Source of the DNA: Methanosarcinales archaeon Met12
Lineage (GTDB): Archaea; Halobacteriota; UBA148; JAJOKI01
Reading direction: 5' to 3'
DNA length: 64,000 nucleotides
Assembly (NCBI GenBank): GCA_002813105.2
Contig: CP017966.2
Coordinates: forward strand, 124,001 to 188,000
The stretch's first letter is position 1, and every line of letters starts with the position of its first letter. The position numbers and the translations under genes were made by a program. Under the pieces are notes generated by a model. The model made no database searches, was not told where the DNA came from, and saw only the letters and a list, made by a program, of their open reading frames with translations. Positions 35,493 through 44,038 of the stretch are shown here, piece after piece.

Positions 35493-36689
35493 TTAGAAAT
35501 CCGTCATCACCCTGAACTGGTCGACCTCTTCTATTCCCATCTTCTGAAGGAATGCCCTCGCAGCACCGGTCACGTCCTTCGCAGATGTAATAGCCCTTCC
35601 AACCACCAGGATATCAGCACCTGATTTCAAGGCATCTTCCACTTTGTCTGCCCTTATCCCTCCAGCTACTGCAACCAAGACTTTGTTGTTACATGCCTTT
35701 TTGATTTCCTTAATGTTCCCCCACTGGGCCTCTTCCACTCGCTCAACATCTATCGCCCTGTGGAGCTCCACGATATCTGGCTTTTCCTTCAATTTTTTAA
35801 GGACCGCTACTGGGTCGGACACGTTGAGGGTGTCCATGAGAGACAGGGCTCCAACCTTCTTGCACTCCGCTATGAACTTCTCCATGGTTTTCAATGGAGC
35901 GAGACCTGAGAATCCTATCACGTCAGCGGTGGCGTCTCCAGCCATCCTCGCCTCCAGATTTCCCGTGTCCAGGGTCTTCAAGTCAGCGACGACAACGGAT
36001 TCTGGCCTTAGCTGGTGTATCTTCTGCACAACCTCTACGCCGTATCTTTTTATCAACGGCGTCCCTGCCTCAATTATTATGGCGTCGGTCCTCGGTAGGG
36101 CTCTAATGATGCCCTCAACCCTCCTCCAATCCGGTATGTCGAAGGCAACCTCCAAATAGGGAGGGTTCTTCAAGTTATTTATCCTAAATCCTATCATTGC
36201 ATGCATAGCTTTATCCTTCTCCTCTAAAACTTTATCTATATCCGGGAACTTTTCTATAGCACGTCTTATCGCAAGCTTAGTGGCCCCATAGTTATATCTA
36301 TAAATCCTCTGGTAGTCCTTTCCCCTGGGGTGGATGAACACAGAGACTATAATCGCTATTTCTTCAACTGCTTCCTTGGGTATGATTCCCTCCTCTACCG
36401 CGTCGGCAACTGCTTTTGCTATAGCGCTCTGGGCTGGCCCAAACGTCTTCTCGGCGTCTTCCAGATTTCTTATGGTTACCTTAGGCACTATTAGCGTCGC
36501 TGGTTTGACAGGCAGATTGGGCCTTATCACCGCCAGAATAGGCGTGTGCCCCTGTCTGGGCTGGGCCAATGAATTGGCAAACGCCTGACCCATTGCACCA
36601 TTTTTGCTGCCAATCATTAGGTCTATATGAGCGATTTCTGGCTCCTCTCCAACAAGAGCCTCTCCCACTAGAAATCCGTTGTCAGTCAT
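35493..36689 (-). CDS. fae-hps: Bifunctional formaldehyde-activating enzyme / 3-hexulose-6-phosphate synthase (Fae-Hps)
   Basis: 398 residues in two domains. The Fae domain (residues ~1-160) has GEALVGEEPEIAHIDLMIGSK, AFANSLAQPRQGHTPILAVIRPNLPVKPATLIVPKVTI and VFIHPRGKDYQRIYRYNYGATKLAI. The Hps domain (~165-398) has RIIEAGTPLIKRYG-like IIIEAGTPLIKRYGVEVV, VVADLKTLDTGNLEARMAGDATAD and VAGGIRADKVEDALKSGADILVVGRAI. Together they handle formaldehyde with tetrahydromethanopterin and make pentose phosphates in archaea lacking the oxidative pentose pathway. It overlaps the upstream small gene by eight bases. Confidence 0.95.
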   Translation of the reverse strand: MTDNGFLVGEALVGEEPEIAHIDLMIGSKNGAMGQAFANSLAQPRQGHTPILAVIRPNLPVKPATLIVPKVTIRNLEDAEKTFGPAQSAIAKAVADAVEEGIIPKEAVEEIAIIVSVFIHPRGKDYQRIYRYNYGATKLAIRRAIEKFPDIDKVLEEKDKAMHAMIGFRINNLKNPPYLEVAFDIPDWRRVEGIIRALPRTDAIIIEAGTPLIKRYGVEVVQKIHQLRPESVVVADLKTLDTGNLEARMAGDATADVIGFSGLAPLKTMEKFIAECKKVGALSLMDTLNVSDPVAVLKKLKEKPDIVELHRAIDVERVEEAQWGNIKEIKKACNNKVLVAVAGGIRADKVEDALKSGADILVVGRAITSAKDVTGAARAFLQKMGIEEVDQFRVMTDF

Positions 36690-37008
36690 AGTGTTCTACT
36701 CTGTGCTCGTAATTCCTGTTTATTGCAAATTCGACAAGCTCGCTTTTCTCGTGCCATATCCTTATATGGATAAATCCAGCTCTATCATCCAAGCCCATGA
36801 TTTCCCTTACAAAAGTAGGAAAGTCAGGCGGGATGGTTTTGTTATTTTTGATAAGATAATCCAGATAATCCTTGAGGAACGTTATCCTGCCCTCTTTACC
36901 CCCCTCCTTCAATTTTAATTTCAGTTTTTTATGAAATACGCTTTCCTGTTCGTCAAGCTCAGCACTCTTGTCCAAATTAATCACCAAATTCAACCATTGT
37001 CGGTTCAC
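36682..37008 (-). CDS. Hypothetical protein translationally coupled to fae-hps
   Basis: 108 residues, soluble and charged: KSAELDEQESVFHKKLKLKL, FLKDYLDYLIKNNKTIPPDF, GFIHIRIWHEKSELVEFAINR. I do not recognise the family. Its stop lies eight bases inside the fae-hps start, so the two are surely co-expressed. It may be a regulator or accessory subunit of the C1/pentose enzyme; that is inference from position only. Confidence 0.65.
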   Translation of the reverse strand: MNRQWLNLVINLDKSAELDEQESVFHKKLKLKLKEGGKEGRITFLKDYLDYLIKNNKTIPPDFPTFVREIMGLDDRAGFIHIRIWHEKSELVEFAINRNYEHRVEHYD

Positions 37009-37081
37009 TATAAGACTTTTCGCATAGATATAATTATATGACTAATAATTTACATGAATCAATGATTAGGGGGACGCTACT

Positions 37082-37690
37082 ATGACGGCAACTAAAAGAA
37101 CATACGAGCGACTGGCCATTCTGTATGACCTTGATGATGCGATGTGTTTTGGACTGAAACAAATGTGGCGCAAGAAAATCATAAATGACTTAAACGTCGA
37201 AAAAGGGCAATTCATCCTGGACATCGCAACAGGAACGGGCAGGGCAGCGAAAATACTTTCAAAGCGAGCAGAACATGCACAGATAGTCGCCATCGATTTC
37301 TCCAAAAACATGCTGAGTATTGCGCGGATCCGAAACAGGAACAGAGACAATATCACCTTTATATTATGTGATGCGGCCCATCTACCGTTCAAGGATGAGA
37401 TATTCGATGTAGCGAGCTGTATGTGCGGAATGGATACGGTCGACGACCCGGAGGGCGTGATGTCAGAGGCAACGCGAGTTTTGAAGAAGAGGAAACGATT
37501 CGGGATGATGTATTTTAGAGAACCCAAAGGACGGGTCAAACACCTATTTGCGCCCCTTATGAAGTTTTACGATTTGGTCTGGAAGACAGGATACGTTGAC
37601 TTATCAACGATTATTGCAGACCAGCCCTTGACGATAGTTAAAAACCGTGACTTAATACTGGCTGATGCACTGGTAGTAGAGAAGTGTTGA
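37082..37690 (+). CDS. Class I SAM-dependent methyltransferase (UbiE/Coq5-like)
   Basis: 202 residues. The SAM-binding motif I is FILDIATGTGRAAKILSKR (residues ~40-58), motif II is VAIDFSKNMLSIARIR, and post-motif DAAHLPFKDEIFDVASCMCGMDTVDDPEGVMSEATRVLKK. This matches small-molecule C- or N-methyltransferases of the UbiE type. AGGGGGACG precedes the ATG. The substrate cannot be inferred; a methanogen cofactor or a quinone-like compound are options. Confidence 0.85.
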   Translation: MTATKRTYERLAILYDLDDAMCFGLKQMWRKKIINDLNVEKGQFILDIATGTGRAAKILSKRAEHAQIVAIDFSKNMLSIARIRNRNRDNITFILCDAAHLPFKDEIFDVASCMCGMDTVDDPEGVMSEATRVLKKRKRFGMMYFREPKGRVKHLFAPLMKFYDLVWKTGYVDLSTIIADQPLTIVKNRDLILADALVVEKC

Positions 37691-37698
37691 AATGACGA

Positions 37699-37811
37699 TG
37701 CCGGGAGCGCGATTCGAACGCGCGGTCTTCAGATCTCTCACTTTTCCGTCAACGCTTTAGCGGAAAGGGTTGTTATGAGTCTGACGCCTTAACCAACTAG
37801 GCCACCCCGGC
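37699..37811 (-). tRNA. tRNA-Met(CAT) with canonical 37/38 intron
   Basis: On the minus strand, GCCGGGG (37811-37805) pairs with TCCCGGC (37706-37700), with discriminator A at 37699. The anticodon stem TCAGA/TCTGA encloses loop CTCATA plus A, anticodon CAT. The 39-nt intron (37735-37773) has a perfect bulge-helix-bulge: exon CTCA with intron TGAG, and 3-nt bulges. TTTCCG/CGGAAA forms the intron hairpin. Elongator methionine is the best reading; a CAT-reading isoleucine tRNA cannot be fully excluded. Confidence 0.85.
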
Positions 37812-37933
37812 TCCATCGATTAATCCACTCGAACTACATAATGATTATGATATAATAATATATTTCCGAAAGATTTATAGAATCTGAGATATAAAAATCC
37901 TATGATTAGGCAGGGCAGGCAGGAGTGAGATAG

Positions 37934-38329
37934 GTGAGAGAATTAATTGTGCCAGGGTTAGATGAAAAAGATGAGGAGTTTGCCAACATTTTGATAGACA
38001 CAGGATTGAAGAGAAATGTCGCAAAGACGTTAGTATATCTGGCAAACGTAGACGAGGCGACGTCCAGACATATAGAGATGGGCGCGGACCTTAGGCAACC
38101 TGAAGTGAGCATCGCGATGCGAAAACTCATGGAAGAGAATTGGGTGGATGTGCGCGATATCAAGAAGAAGGGCAAAGGTAGACCTCTGAAATGTTACAAA
38201 TTGGCCTTTTCGATTCAGGATATCATCTCGAATATAGAGAATCTGAAACAGATGCAGGCAGAGAACGACCTGAAAAACATCCGTAAACTTCAAGAGTTAA
38301 GTGTTCGGTTTACCCAGAATAAACCATAG
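37934..38329 (+). CDS. Predicted winged-helix transcriptional regulator
   Basis: 131 residues starting at a GTG after GATAGGTGAGA. Helical segments RNVAKTLVYLANVDEATSRHIEMGADLRQPEVSIAMRKLMEENWVDVRDIKKKGKGRPLKCYKL form a winged helix with a basic wing (KKKGKGRP). A C-terminal coiled coil follows (IISNIENLKQMQAENDLKNI). This looks like the small archaeal ArsR/TrmB-like predicted regulators. Its targets are unknown. It converges with rpiA. Confidence 0.75.
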   Translation: MRELIVPGLDEKDEEFANILIDTGLKRNVAKTLVYLANVDEATSRHIEMGADLRQPEVSIAMRKLMEENWVDVRDIKKKGKGRPLKCYKLAFSIQDIISNIENLKQMQAENDLKNIRKLQELSVRFTQNKP

Positions 38330-38349
38330 AAGCCACCTCAAAAATCGCA

Positions 38350-39024
38350 TCATCGCTTCAGGATACGCAGTCCGCCCTTCCCTCCGACATGAACTTCATC
38401 TGCATTTGTGAAAATGCCATGCTCGACAATGCCTGGAATGAATGAGAGCACTTCGTCCAATCTTTGAGGATCCGATATTTCTCCAAAATCTGCATCGATT
38501 ATGAAATTACCATTATCGGTAATTATCGGCCCATCTTTTTTCTGTGCCAACCGCAAGCTATGAGTTCCACCCAATTTTGTCACTTGAATTTCTACTAATT
38601 TTCGTGCGTACGGCAACACTTCCAGCGGAACGGGACAATTCAATACGTCCACGATTTTCCCCTCGTCGACTGCTATCACAAATCTTGTTGCAGAATATGC
38701 CACTATCTTTTCGCGCGTATGTGCGGCGCCCCTGCCCTTAATTAAATTCAGCTCTGGGTCGACCTGGTCTGCCCCATCTATCGCGATATCAAGTGACGTG
38801 TGCACCCATAAAGAGGTAAGCGGGATTCCTGCCCGTATCACCAGCATTTCAGTTTGATATGATGTAGGAACTGCGACGATGTTCAAGCCACCCTTGACCA
38901 ATTCGCCCAATCGTTGAATCACATGGGCAACAGTCGAACCTGTGCCCAGCCCTATTGCCATGCCGTCTTTAACCAGTTCCGCCGCGGATTTTCCTGCTAT
39001 TTTTTTCCCGTCATCCACTTTCAT
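38350..39024 (-). CDS. rpiA: Ribose-5-phosphate isomerase A
   Basis: The internal ATG at 39024 (MKVDDGKKIAGKSAAELVKDG) gives 224 residues, the RpiA length; the longer frame adds an unlikely hydrophobic leader. Motifs are IGLGTGSTVAHVI, VDGADQVDPELNLIKGRGAAHTREK with catalytic residues, and the C-terminal GIVEHGIFTNADEVHVGGKGG. It interconverts ribose and ribulose 5-phosphate, complementing Fae-Hps in pentose synthesis. Confidence 0.94.
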   Translation of the reverse strand: MKVDDGKKIAGKSAAELVKDGMAIGLGTGSTVAHVIQRLGELVKGGLNIVAVPTSYQTEMLVIRAGIPLTSLWVHTSLDIAIDGADQVDPELNLIKGRGAAHTREKIVAYSATRFVIAVDEGKIVDVLNCPVPLEVLPYARKLVEIQVTKLGGTHSLRLAQKKDGPIITDNGNFIIDADFGEISDPQRLDEVLSFIPGIVEHGIFTNADEVHVGGKGGLRILKR

Positions 39025-39109
39025 AATAACCAAATTATCCCAATCGATGAAAAAACTTACCATGACAAAAGATTTTAATGGTGCGGTAGAAGATATTGTG
39101 GAGATAATC

Positions 39110-39613
39110 ATGACCAAAGTACTCGTGACGTATTATTCGAAGAGCGGAAGCACCAAAAAACTCGCAATGGCAGTGTCGGATGGCGTTAAGGATGCAGGAG
39201 GGACAGTAACGCTGAAGAGCGTGAACGAAGTAGATGTCGCAGAACTGCCAACATATGACGGAATCATCATCGGCTCTCCTGTCTATTTCGGCACCATGGC
39301 GGCAGAGGTAAAGAAATTGATAGACGAATCCATCAGCATCCGCAGGAAACTCGAAGGCAAAGTCGGGGCGGCGTTCGTCACATCAAGGCACCGAACAGGG
39401 GGCAAGGAGACAACGCTGCTGTCCATCTTGGAGGCTATGCTGGTGCATGGAATGATCGTCATCGGCGACCCCATAGAAACCGGAGGGCATTACGGTGCAG
39501 CTGGAGATGGAAAAGAAGTAGATGAACAGGCACAAAAAGAGGCGCGTGGCCTCGGAAGGCGAGTTGTAAACATCGCAGAGAAGCTATCGAATAACCTTTT
39601 AAAAAAAGGTTAA
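39110..39613 (+). CDS. Flavodoxin-like / WrbA-type flavoprotein
   Basis: The ATG at 39110 gives 167 residues. The FMN phosphate loop is YYSKSGSTKKLAMAVSDGV (residues ~6-24), followed by YDGIIIGSPVYFGTMAAEVKKLID and KVGAAFVTSRHRTGGKETTLLSILEAMLVHGMIVIG, the WrbA/flavodoxin pattern. It may be an NAD(P)H:quinone oxidoreductase or electron carrier. It is divergent from rpiA and ends 16 nt before mfnD. Confidence 0.88.
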   Translation: MTKVLVTYYSKSGSTKKLAMAVSDGVKDAGGTVTLKSVNEVDVAELPTYDGIIIGSPVYFGTMAAEVKKLIDESISIRRKLEGKVGAAFVTSRHRTGGKETTLLSILEAMLVHGMIVIGDPIETGGHYGAAGDGKEVDEQAQKEARGLGRRVVNIAEKLSNNLLKKG

Positions 39614-39629
39614 TCAAAAACGTTCCACA

Positions 39630-40484
39630 ATGAGAATATTAGTCGCAGAATTTGCAGTGGGCACGGGGCTGACGGGACCCATTTTCTTCGAGGGTCGTGC
39701 CATGCTGAACACTCTGGTGAGAAGTTTCAGGCGCATTGGCCATGAAGTTGTATCAACTGAAGGTGACTTCAGGCAAAGCATCGAAGACCTCTCAAAGGAC
39801 TGTGATGCAGGGCTCGTCATCGCGCCAGACGACATCCTCCATGAATTTACCCGCATCATCGAAGATAACACGGTTAACCTTGGATGTTCGTCCAGCGTTG
39901 TGAGATTGTGTGCTGATAAGTTGAGGACATCGGAAAAATTATCGCGCGCCGGTATTTCGGTTCCCAGAATCGATTCCGATGACTGCCCCAGATACGTGAT
40001 AAAGCCAAGATACGGTTGCGCATCCGAAGACGTCTTCGTGGTCTCGGATTTCGTGCAAAAAGAGGGTTGCATTACCACTGAATATATAGATGGTGAACAT
40101 CTGAGCGTCAGTCTCATCATCGGCAGTTCCGCGCTTCCATTGACCGTTAACAAACAATTGGTCGAAATTGACCATAGGATTCAATACATGGGAGGAATCG
40201 TTCCTCATTATGTCCCCCAATGGAAAGAAGTCATAAATGCTGCAGTAAAAAGCGCTCAAATATTGAGCTGTACTGGGTATGTGGGGGTGGACATCGTCCT
40301 GGATGACAAACCATATGTCGTAGATGTGAACCCAAGGGCGACCACATCAATTATCGGTGTTAGCAGGGTCATCGACCGTGAAATCGCAGATCTGATACTG
40401 AGAGCGCGGTTCGGCAAGCTGCCAGATGACGTCCAGATTAGCGGCTCATATTCGTTTACAAAAAGAGAGCTGGAGGCATTATGA
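39630..40484 (+). CDS. mfnD: ATP-grasp ligase, probable tyramine-glutamate ligase MfnD
   Basis: 284 residues. The N-terminus RILVAEFAVGTGLTGPIFFEGRAMLNTLVRSF and the ATP-grasp core CADKLRTSEKLSRAGISVPRI, YVIKPRYGCASEDVF, YVGVDIVLDDKPYVVDVNPRATTS are the pattern of the MfnD family, which joins glutamate to tyramine in methanofuran synthesis. The next gene is MfnF-like, and the pairing of the two genes strengthens the call. The ATG follows a T-rich spacer; the stop overlaps mfnF (ATGA). Confidence 0.85.
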   Translation: MRILVAEFAVGTGLTGPIFFEGRAMLNTLVRSFRRIGHEVVSTEGDFRQSIEDLSKDCDAGLVIAPDDILHEFTRIIEDNTVNLGCSSSVVRLCADKLRTSEKLSRAGISVPRIDSDDCPRYVIKPRYGCASEDVFVVSDFVQKEGCITTEYIDGEHLSVSLIIGSSALPLTVNKQLVEIDHRIQYMGGIVPHYVPQWKEVINAAVKSAQILSCTGYVGVDIVLDDKPYVVDVNPRATTSIIGVSRVIDREIADLILRARFGKLPDDVQISGSYSFTKRELEAL

Positions 40485-41488
40485 TCATAGGCATTGACGT
40501 CGGCGGAGCCAACACAAAAATATCCTCGGCAGATGGTTCAATCGCGGAGTCTTATTACCTGCCCCTCTGGAAAAATAAGGATATTAAGTCCCTGCTCGAA
40601 GGCGGTCTTCGACCCAAGTACACTGGTGCAGACGCTGTCGGCGTGGTGATGACAGGTGAACTCGCTGATTGTTTTGCGTCCAAGGGCAACGGAGTTCGAT
40701 TTATCGCAGATGCCATTCTCTCCGTGTTCGATGATGTCCATTTTCTCGATGCAAACGGCACTTTTGTATCCGACGTCTCAGAAGCGATAGCATCGACAAA
40801 TTGGGTAGCATCCGCCAATTTAATCAGTACCGAGTTCCCCGACGCTTTATTTATGGACATAGGAAGCACTACAAGTGATATAATACCGATAATGGATGGC
40901 GTTCCAATGGCGGCCAAGACCGATTTCGAACGGCTGAAACGAAATGAGCTGGTGTACTCAGGCATTCTAAGGACGAATGTCGCCACCATATTGGACCGGG
41001 TAATGCTGGATGTGCCGTGTAGAATATCCTCTGAACTATTCGCAATAACTGCAGATGTGTATTCGGTGCTGGGCGAGATATCAGAAGACGATTATACCTG
41101 TGAGACGGCTGACGGCGCTGGCAAGGACGCCGAATCTGCGATGCGCAGACTTGCTAGAGTCGTTTGTTGTGACATGAAGGAGATATCGCCACAGGAACTA
41201 AGACAAATCGCAAAGCAGATAAAAGAGCATCAGGTGCAGAGTCTGGTAGATGCCGTCCTCAATGTATGCGGAAGATTTGATTGCGGAGTCGTCATCGCCG
41301 GAGGTTTGGGAGAATTTCTCGCAGAGGATGTTGCACGACGAGTGGGTCTGAAATATATCAGCCTATCAAATCGATACGGAAAGAAGGTTTCTTCGATTTT
41401 TCCAGCATATGCTGTAGCCAGACTGTTGGAAACGTCTCGAAGAGTTAATCCGTCAACATGCCATGACCTCAACATGGGTAAATCTTAA
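40481..41488 (+). CDS. mfnF: Hydantoinase/oxoprolinase-like protein, probable MfnF
   Basis: 335 residues of the ASKHA fold. IIGIDVGGANTKISSADG at the N-terminus, LFMDIGSTTSDIIPIMDGVPMA in the middle and CGVVIAGGLGEFLAEDVARR at the C-terminus are the phosphate and adenosine sites. MfnF couples the glutamyl-tyramine part to the aminomethylfuran unit of methanofuran. The family was formerly named an H4MPT-linked C1 transfer protein. It overlaps mfnD by four bases. Confidence 0.83.
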   Translation: MIIGIDVGGANTKISSADGSIAESYYLPLWKNKDIKSLLEGGLRPKYTGADAVGVVMTGELADCFASKGNGVRFIADAILSVFDDVHFLDANGTFVSDVSEAIASTNWVASANLISTEFPDALFMDIGSTTSDIIPIMDGVPMAAKTDFERLKRNELVYSGILRTNVATILDRVMLDVPCRISSELFAITADVYSVLGEISEDDYTCETADGAGKDAESAMRRLARVVCCDMKEISPQELRQIAKQIKEHQVQSLVDAVLNVCGRFDCGVVIAGGLGEFLAEDVARRVGLKYISLSNRYGKKVSSIFPAYAVARLLETSRRVNPSTCHDLNMGKS

Positions 41489-41512
41489 ATATAAGTTAAG
41501 TAGATTACAGAT

Positions 41513-41578
41513 GGGAGTTGGATCTAGGTGTCCCATCCCCTCAGATATGCCCTAGATTCGCTCCTCATTCTATTTTGA
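41513..41578 (+). ncRNA. Candidate small structured RNA
   Basis: CTTAAATATAAG (41484-41495) is a good archaeal TATA element; about 25 nt downstream begins GGGAGTTGGATCTAGG. ATCTAGG pairs with CCTAGAT (41522-41528 with 41550-41556) and GGAG with CTCC further out (41515-41518 with 41561-41564). CATTCTATTTT follows as a T-rich end. No open frame is present. The remaining sequence to 41660 carries TTTTTTATATTATAAG, a TATA element for the next gene. It could instead be a leader or terminator of neighbouring genes. Confidence 0.4.
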
Positions 41579-41660
41579 AGCGCTCGTTTGGAGGGGAATA
41601 ATTAAGGCACCCCGTCTTTTTTATATTATAAGAGCCATAAGCATGGAAGGGGAATAAATT

Positions 41661-41831
41661 ATGGTATCAACAAAAGCAGAGAATTGCATATCATGTGCGG
41701 TGAAATTAACGGGCACTGGCTTTACTAGATTTCCATGTCCAGATTGTGGGGAAGCAATCGGCAGGTGTGCAAAGTGTCGAGGACAGAGCAATCCATACAA
41801 ATGTCCAACGTGCGGATTTACCGGACCGTGA
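41661..41831 (+). CDS. Small zinc-finger protein (HVO_2753-like)
   Basis: 56 residues read from the sequence: MVSTKAENCISCAVKLTGTG, then FPCPDCGEAIGRCAKCRGQS, then KCPTCGFTGP. Four CxxC pairs give two zinc sites, matching the small archaeal zinc-ribbon family exemplified by HVO_2753. It is always found before aEF1-beta in many euryarchaea, as here. AAGGGGAATAAATT precedes the ATG. The function is not firmly known. Confidence 0.88.
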   Translation: MVSTKAENCISCAVKLTGTGFTRFPCPDCGEAIGRCAKCRGQSNPYKCPTCGFTGP

Positions 41832-41847
41832 GAGGTGGCACAATAAT

Positions 41848-42114
41848 ATGGGAGAAGTAGCAGCAAAAATCAAGATAATGCCTCAAGGTATAGAAACCGA
41901 CCATGAAAGACTTAAGGGAGATATCAAAGCCGCCATGCCAGACGGTGCAAAGTTATACGGAATCACCGAGGAGGCGATAGCATTTGGGCTCAAGGCACTA
42001 ATAGCAACGGTGATCATAGATGATGTAGAAGGGGGAACTGAAAGGATAGAGGAGATGTTTGCCAAATTGGATGGTGTAAAAAGCATACAGGTCATAGGCC
42101 TGGGTTTAATTTGA
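41848..42114 (+). CDS. ef1b: Translation elongation factor aEF1-beta
   Basis: The ATG at 41848 gives 88 residues, the archaeal length. GEVAAKIKIMPQGIETDHERLKGDI and YGITEEAIAFGLKALIATVIIDD define the nucleotide exchange factor for aEF1A; the C-terminal IQVIGLGLI is typical. It starts 16 nt after the zinc-finger gene, in the same operon. Confidence 0.94.
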   Translation: MGEVAAKIKIMPQGIETDHERLKGDIKAAMPDGAKLYGITEEAIAFGLKALIATVIIDDVEGGTERIEEMFAKLDGVKSIQVIGLGLI

Positions 42115-42143
42115 TATCGGAAATATCCTATGAAATATTTTTG

Positions 42144-42215
42144 GGGCTCGTAGATCAGGGGTAGATCGTTACGTTCGCAACGTAAAGGCCGCGAGTTCGA
42201 ATCCCGCCGAGTCCA
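42144..42215 (+). tRNA. tRNA-Ala(CGC), no intron
   Basis: 72 nt. GGGCTCG (42144-42150) pairs with CGAGTCC (42208-42214), discriminator A42215. The anticodon arm TTACG TTCGCAA CGTAA gives anticodon CGC. The T-arm contains TTCGAAT. It is immediately followed by the start of a membrane transporter gene. Confidence 0.9.
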
Positions 42216-42219
42216 TAAT

Positions 42220-43131
42220 ATGAAAAGAGTCCTCAAGAACTCGAATTTTGTATTTTTATCTGCCACCATATTCGCGCTAATCTACCCAGATTTTGCAGAA
42301 CGCCTAACGTGGTATATCATACCTGCGCTAATCATACCCACTACGGTTTCCCTTTGTGACATTAAATTACGAAAGCTTGACATGAAAAAGAACCTCAAGC
42401 CAATTCTCGTAGCATTAATGTTGAATTATGTTCTTCTGTCTGGCATAGTTCTAATCATGAGCGTTTTGCTCATAGAAGATGACGCCCTCTTTAAAGGATT
42501 CATCGTGATGGTTGCGACACCACCGGCCATAGGGGTCATAGCTTATAGTTCGCTTTTGAAGGGGAATACGCATTTGGCATTGATGGCAAACGCATTTATC
42601 TACGTATTATCCATATTCTTAATGCCGGTAATTCTCCTCCTATTGCTGGGGATAGAGGTGGTGAATCCTTTTGAAGTATTGAAAATTTTATTGATACTGA
42701 TACTCTTGCCGCTAATCCTCTCGAGGATAATAATTCGAATTCCATACTACGAACAGCATAAAGAGGACAAGGACATTCTCATCAATCTGGGTTTTTTCTT
42801 GGTAATCTATGTGGTCATCGGACTAAATCAGGATATTTTGTTGAGTGGTGATTATGGCCTATTGTTGCCAATATTCATAATAGGAGCTATGAGGACCTTT
42901 TTTTCGGGCACACTGGTGTTCAAGATTGGCAGAATGCTCAACATTCCATATGATGAACTGGTCACCTACACGCTGTTCAGCTCATATAAGAATCTTGGCC
43001 TTACTGCAACAACCTCTTTAATCCTATTCGGCACCAAGGCGGCAGTTCCTGCGGCGATTTGCATATTATTGGAGGTTCTGATGTTCATCTATTATTCCGT
43101 CTTGATGAATCCAATAAACCAAAAGGATTAA
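42220..43131 (+). CDS. Bile acid:sodium symporter (BASS/ACR3-like) family membrane protein
   Basis: 303 residues with about nine to ten hydrophobic segments, no signal peptide. MVATPPAIGVIAYSSLLKGNTHLALMANAFIYVLSI and the C-terminal FSSYKNLGLTATTSLILFGTKAAVPAAI match the two crossing-helix regions of the BASS superfamily. Substrate might be an organic anion or arsenite; nothing in the sequence decides this. The ATG lies five bases after tRNA-Ala. Confidence 0.8.
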   Translation: MKRVLKNSNFVFLSATIFALIYPDFAERLTWYIIPALIIPTTVSLCDIKLRKLDMKKNLKPILVALMLNYVLLSGIVLIMSVLLIEDDALFKGFIVMVATPPAIGVIAYSSLLKGNTHLALMANAFIYVLSIFLMPVILLLLLGIEVVNPFEVLKILLILILLPLILSRIIIRIPYYEQHKEDKDILINLGFFLVIYVVIGLNQDILLSGDYGLLLPIFIIGAMRTFFSGTLVFKIGRMLNIPYDELVTYTLFSSYKNLGLTATTSLILFGTKAAVPAAICILLEVLMFIYYSVLMNPINQKD

Positions 43132-43227
43132 GTTAAATTCGTAAGTTTTATGGTTATAACTGCTATTTATTTCTAGATACTGTGTATACAGTATATAGAA
43201 TCACATAACAAAAATAGAAGGGAACAT

Positions 43228-43785
43228 ATGTCAATATTAGAATCACCAGTCAAGATTGAAAATGTAGTAGCATCTATGCATCTCGCTGACGGATTTGATC
43301 TGAAGCAGATTGGCACAAAACTGAATAATGCCGAATATGATAAGAAAAAATTCCCTGGGCTTGTATATCGGGTTAAAAACCCCAAGGCGGCCTTTTTAAT
43401 ATTCAAGTCAGGGAAGGTAAACTGTACTGGCGCACGAAGAGTGGAAGATGTGAAAAAAGCGACCGAGGGGCTTACTGCAGAGTTGCGCAATATAGGGCTT
43501 ACGATCAGAGGTGACCCGGAAATCGTGGTTCAAAATATCGTAGCATCTGCTGATCTTGGCACGGAACTGAACCTCAACGCGATCGCCATCGGACTCGGTT
43601 TGGAGAATATCGAATATGAACCCGAGGTATTTCCAGGATTGGTTTATCGAGTCTCCGATCCCAAACTCGTCGTGTTGATATTCGGCTCTGGAAAATTGGT
43701 GATAACCGGATGCAAAACGCCAGAGGACTGTGAGATGGGCGTAGAAGTGGTGCGGCGTCAATTAGAAGCTCTAAACCTATTGTAA
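43228..43785 (+). CDS. tbp: TATA-box binding protein (TBP)
   Basis: 185 residues: two imperfect direct repeats, as in all TBPs. Repeat 1 has [61 protein letters not shown]; repeat 2 has [61 protein letters not shown]. The FPGLVYR motif occurs in each. It has an AAGGGAACAT leader and no acidic C-terminal tail. It recruits TFB and polymerase. Confidence 0.96.
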   Translation: MSILESPVKIENVVASMHLADGFDLKQIGTKLNNAEYDKKKFPGLVYRVKNPKAAFLIFKSGKVNCTGARRVEDVKKATEGLTAELRNIGLTIRGDPEIVVQNIVASADLGTELNLNAIAIGLGLENIEYEPEVFPGLVYRVSDPKLVVLIFGSGKLVITGCKTPEDCEMGVEVVRRQLEALNLL

Positions 43786-43795
43786 CTGTCTCAGA

Positions 43796-43853
43796 TCGGA
43801 GACTGACTAATCAAAGCCATACGACTAAATCGAAGAGTTAGTTGGAGTCCGCA
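43796..43853 (+). other. Structured region after tbp
   Basis: GACTGACTAA (43800-43809) can pair with TTAGTTGGAGTC: ACTAA with TTAGT, and GACT with AGTC, separated by small bulges and a 28-nt loop. It begins just after the tbp stop. It may be a 3' UTR structure or a small RNA. Up to 43985 I see nothing else. Confidence 0.3.
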
Positions 43854-43987
43854 AATCTTTGAGTTGTGACATTTAGACGGACTGTTCCATCTCACAGATG
43901 CGACAAAGACCATCTTCGCCAGAAGGGACTTCAACACCCATTATCTATAACACCAATTAGACTTAATAAACTTGTCAGGACTGTTTT

Positions 43988-44002
43988 ATGACCTGTGGTC
44001 AT
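43988..44002 (+). promoter_or_regulatory. Perfect palindrome and TATA box ahead of the lipid operon
   Basis: ATGACC-TGT-GGTCAT is a 6-bp perfect inverted repeat. TTTATAT (44009-44015) lies just downstream, about 25 nt before the ATG at 44039, so the transcript should be leaderless. A regulator bound here would sit on or beside the BRE/TATA. The first gene of the operon is a helix-turn-helix protein, the obvious candidate ligand. Confidence 0.55.
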
Positions 44003-44038
44003 GTAATATTTATATGTTATAATGCTTATTTATAACGT

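Noticed and set aside
41500-41660. Riboswitch ahead of the zinc-finger/aEF1-beta operon
   Set aside because: The fold matches no riboswitch I know and a separate TATA element lies between it and the gene.
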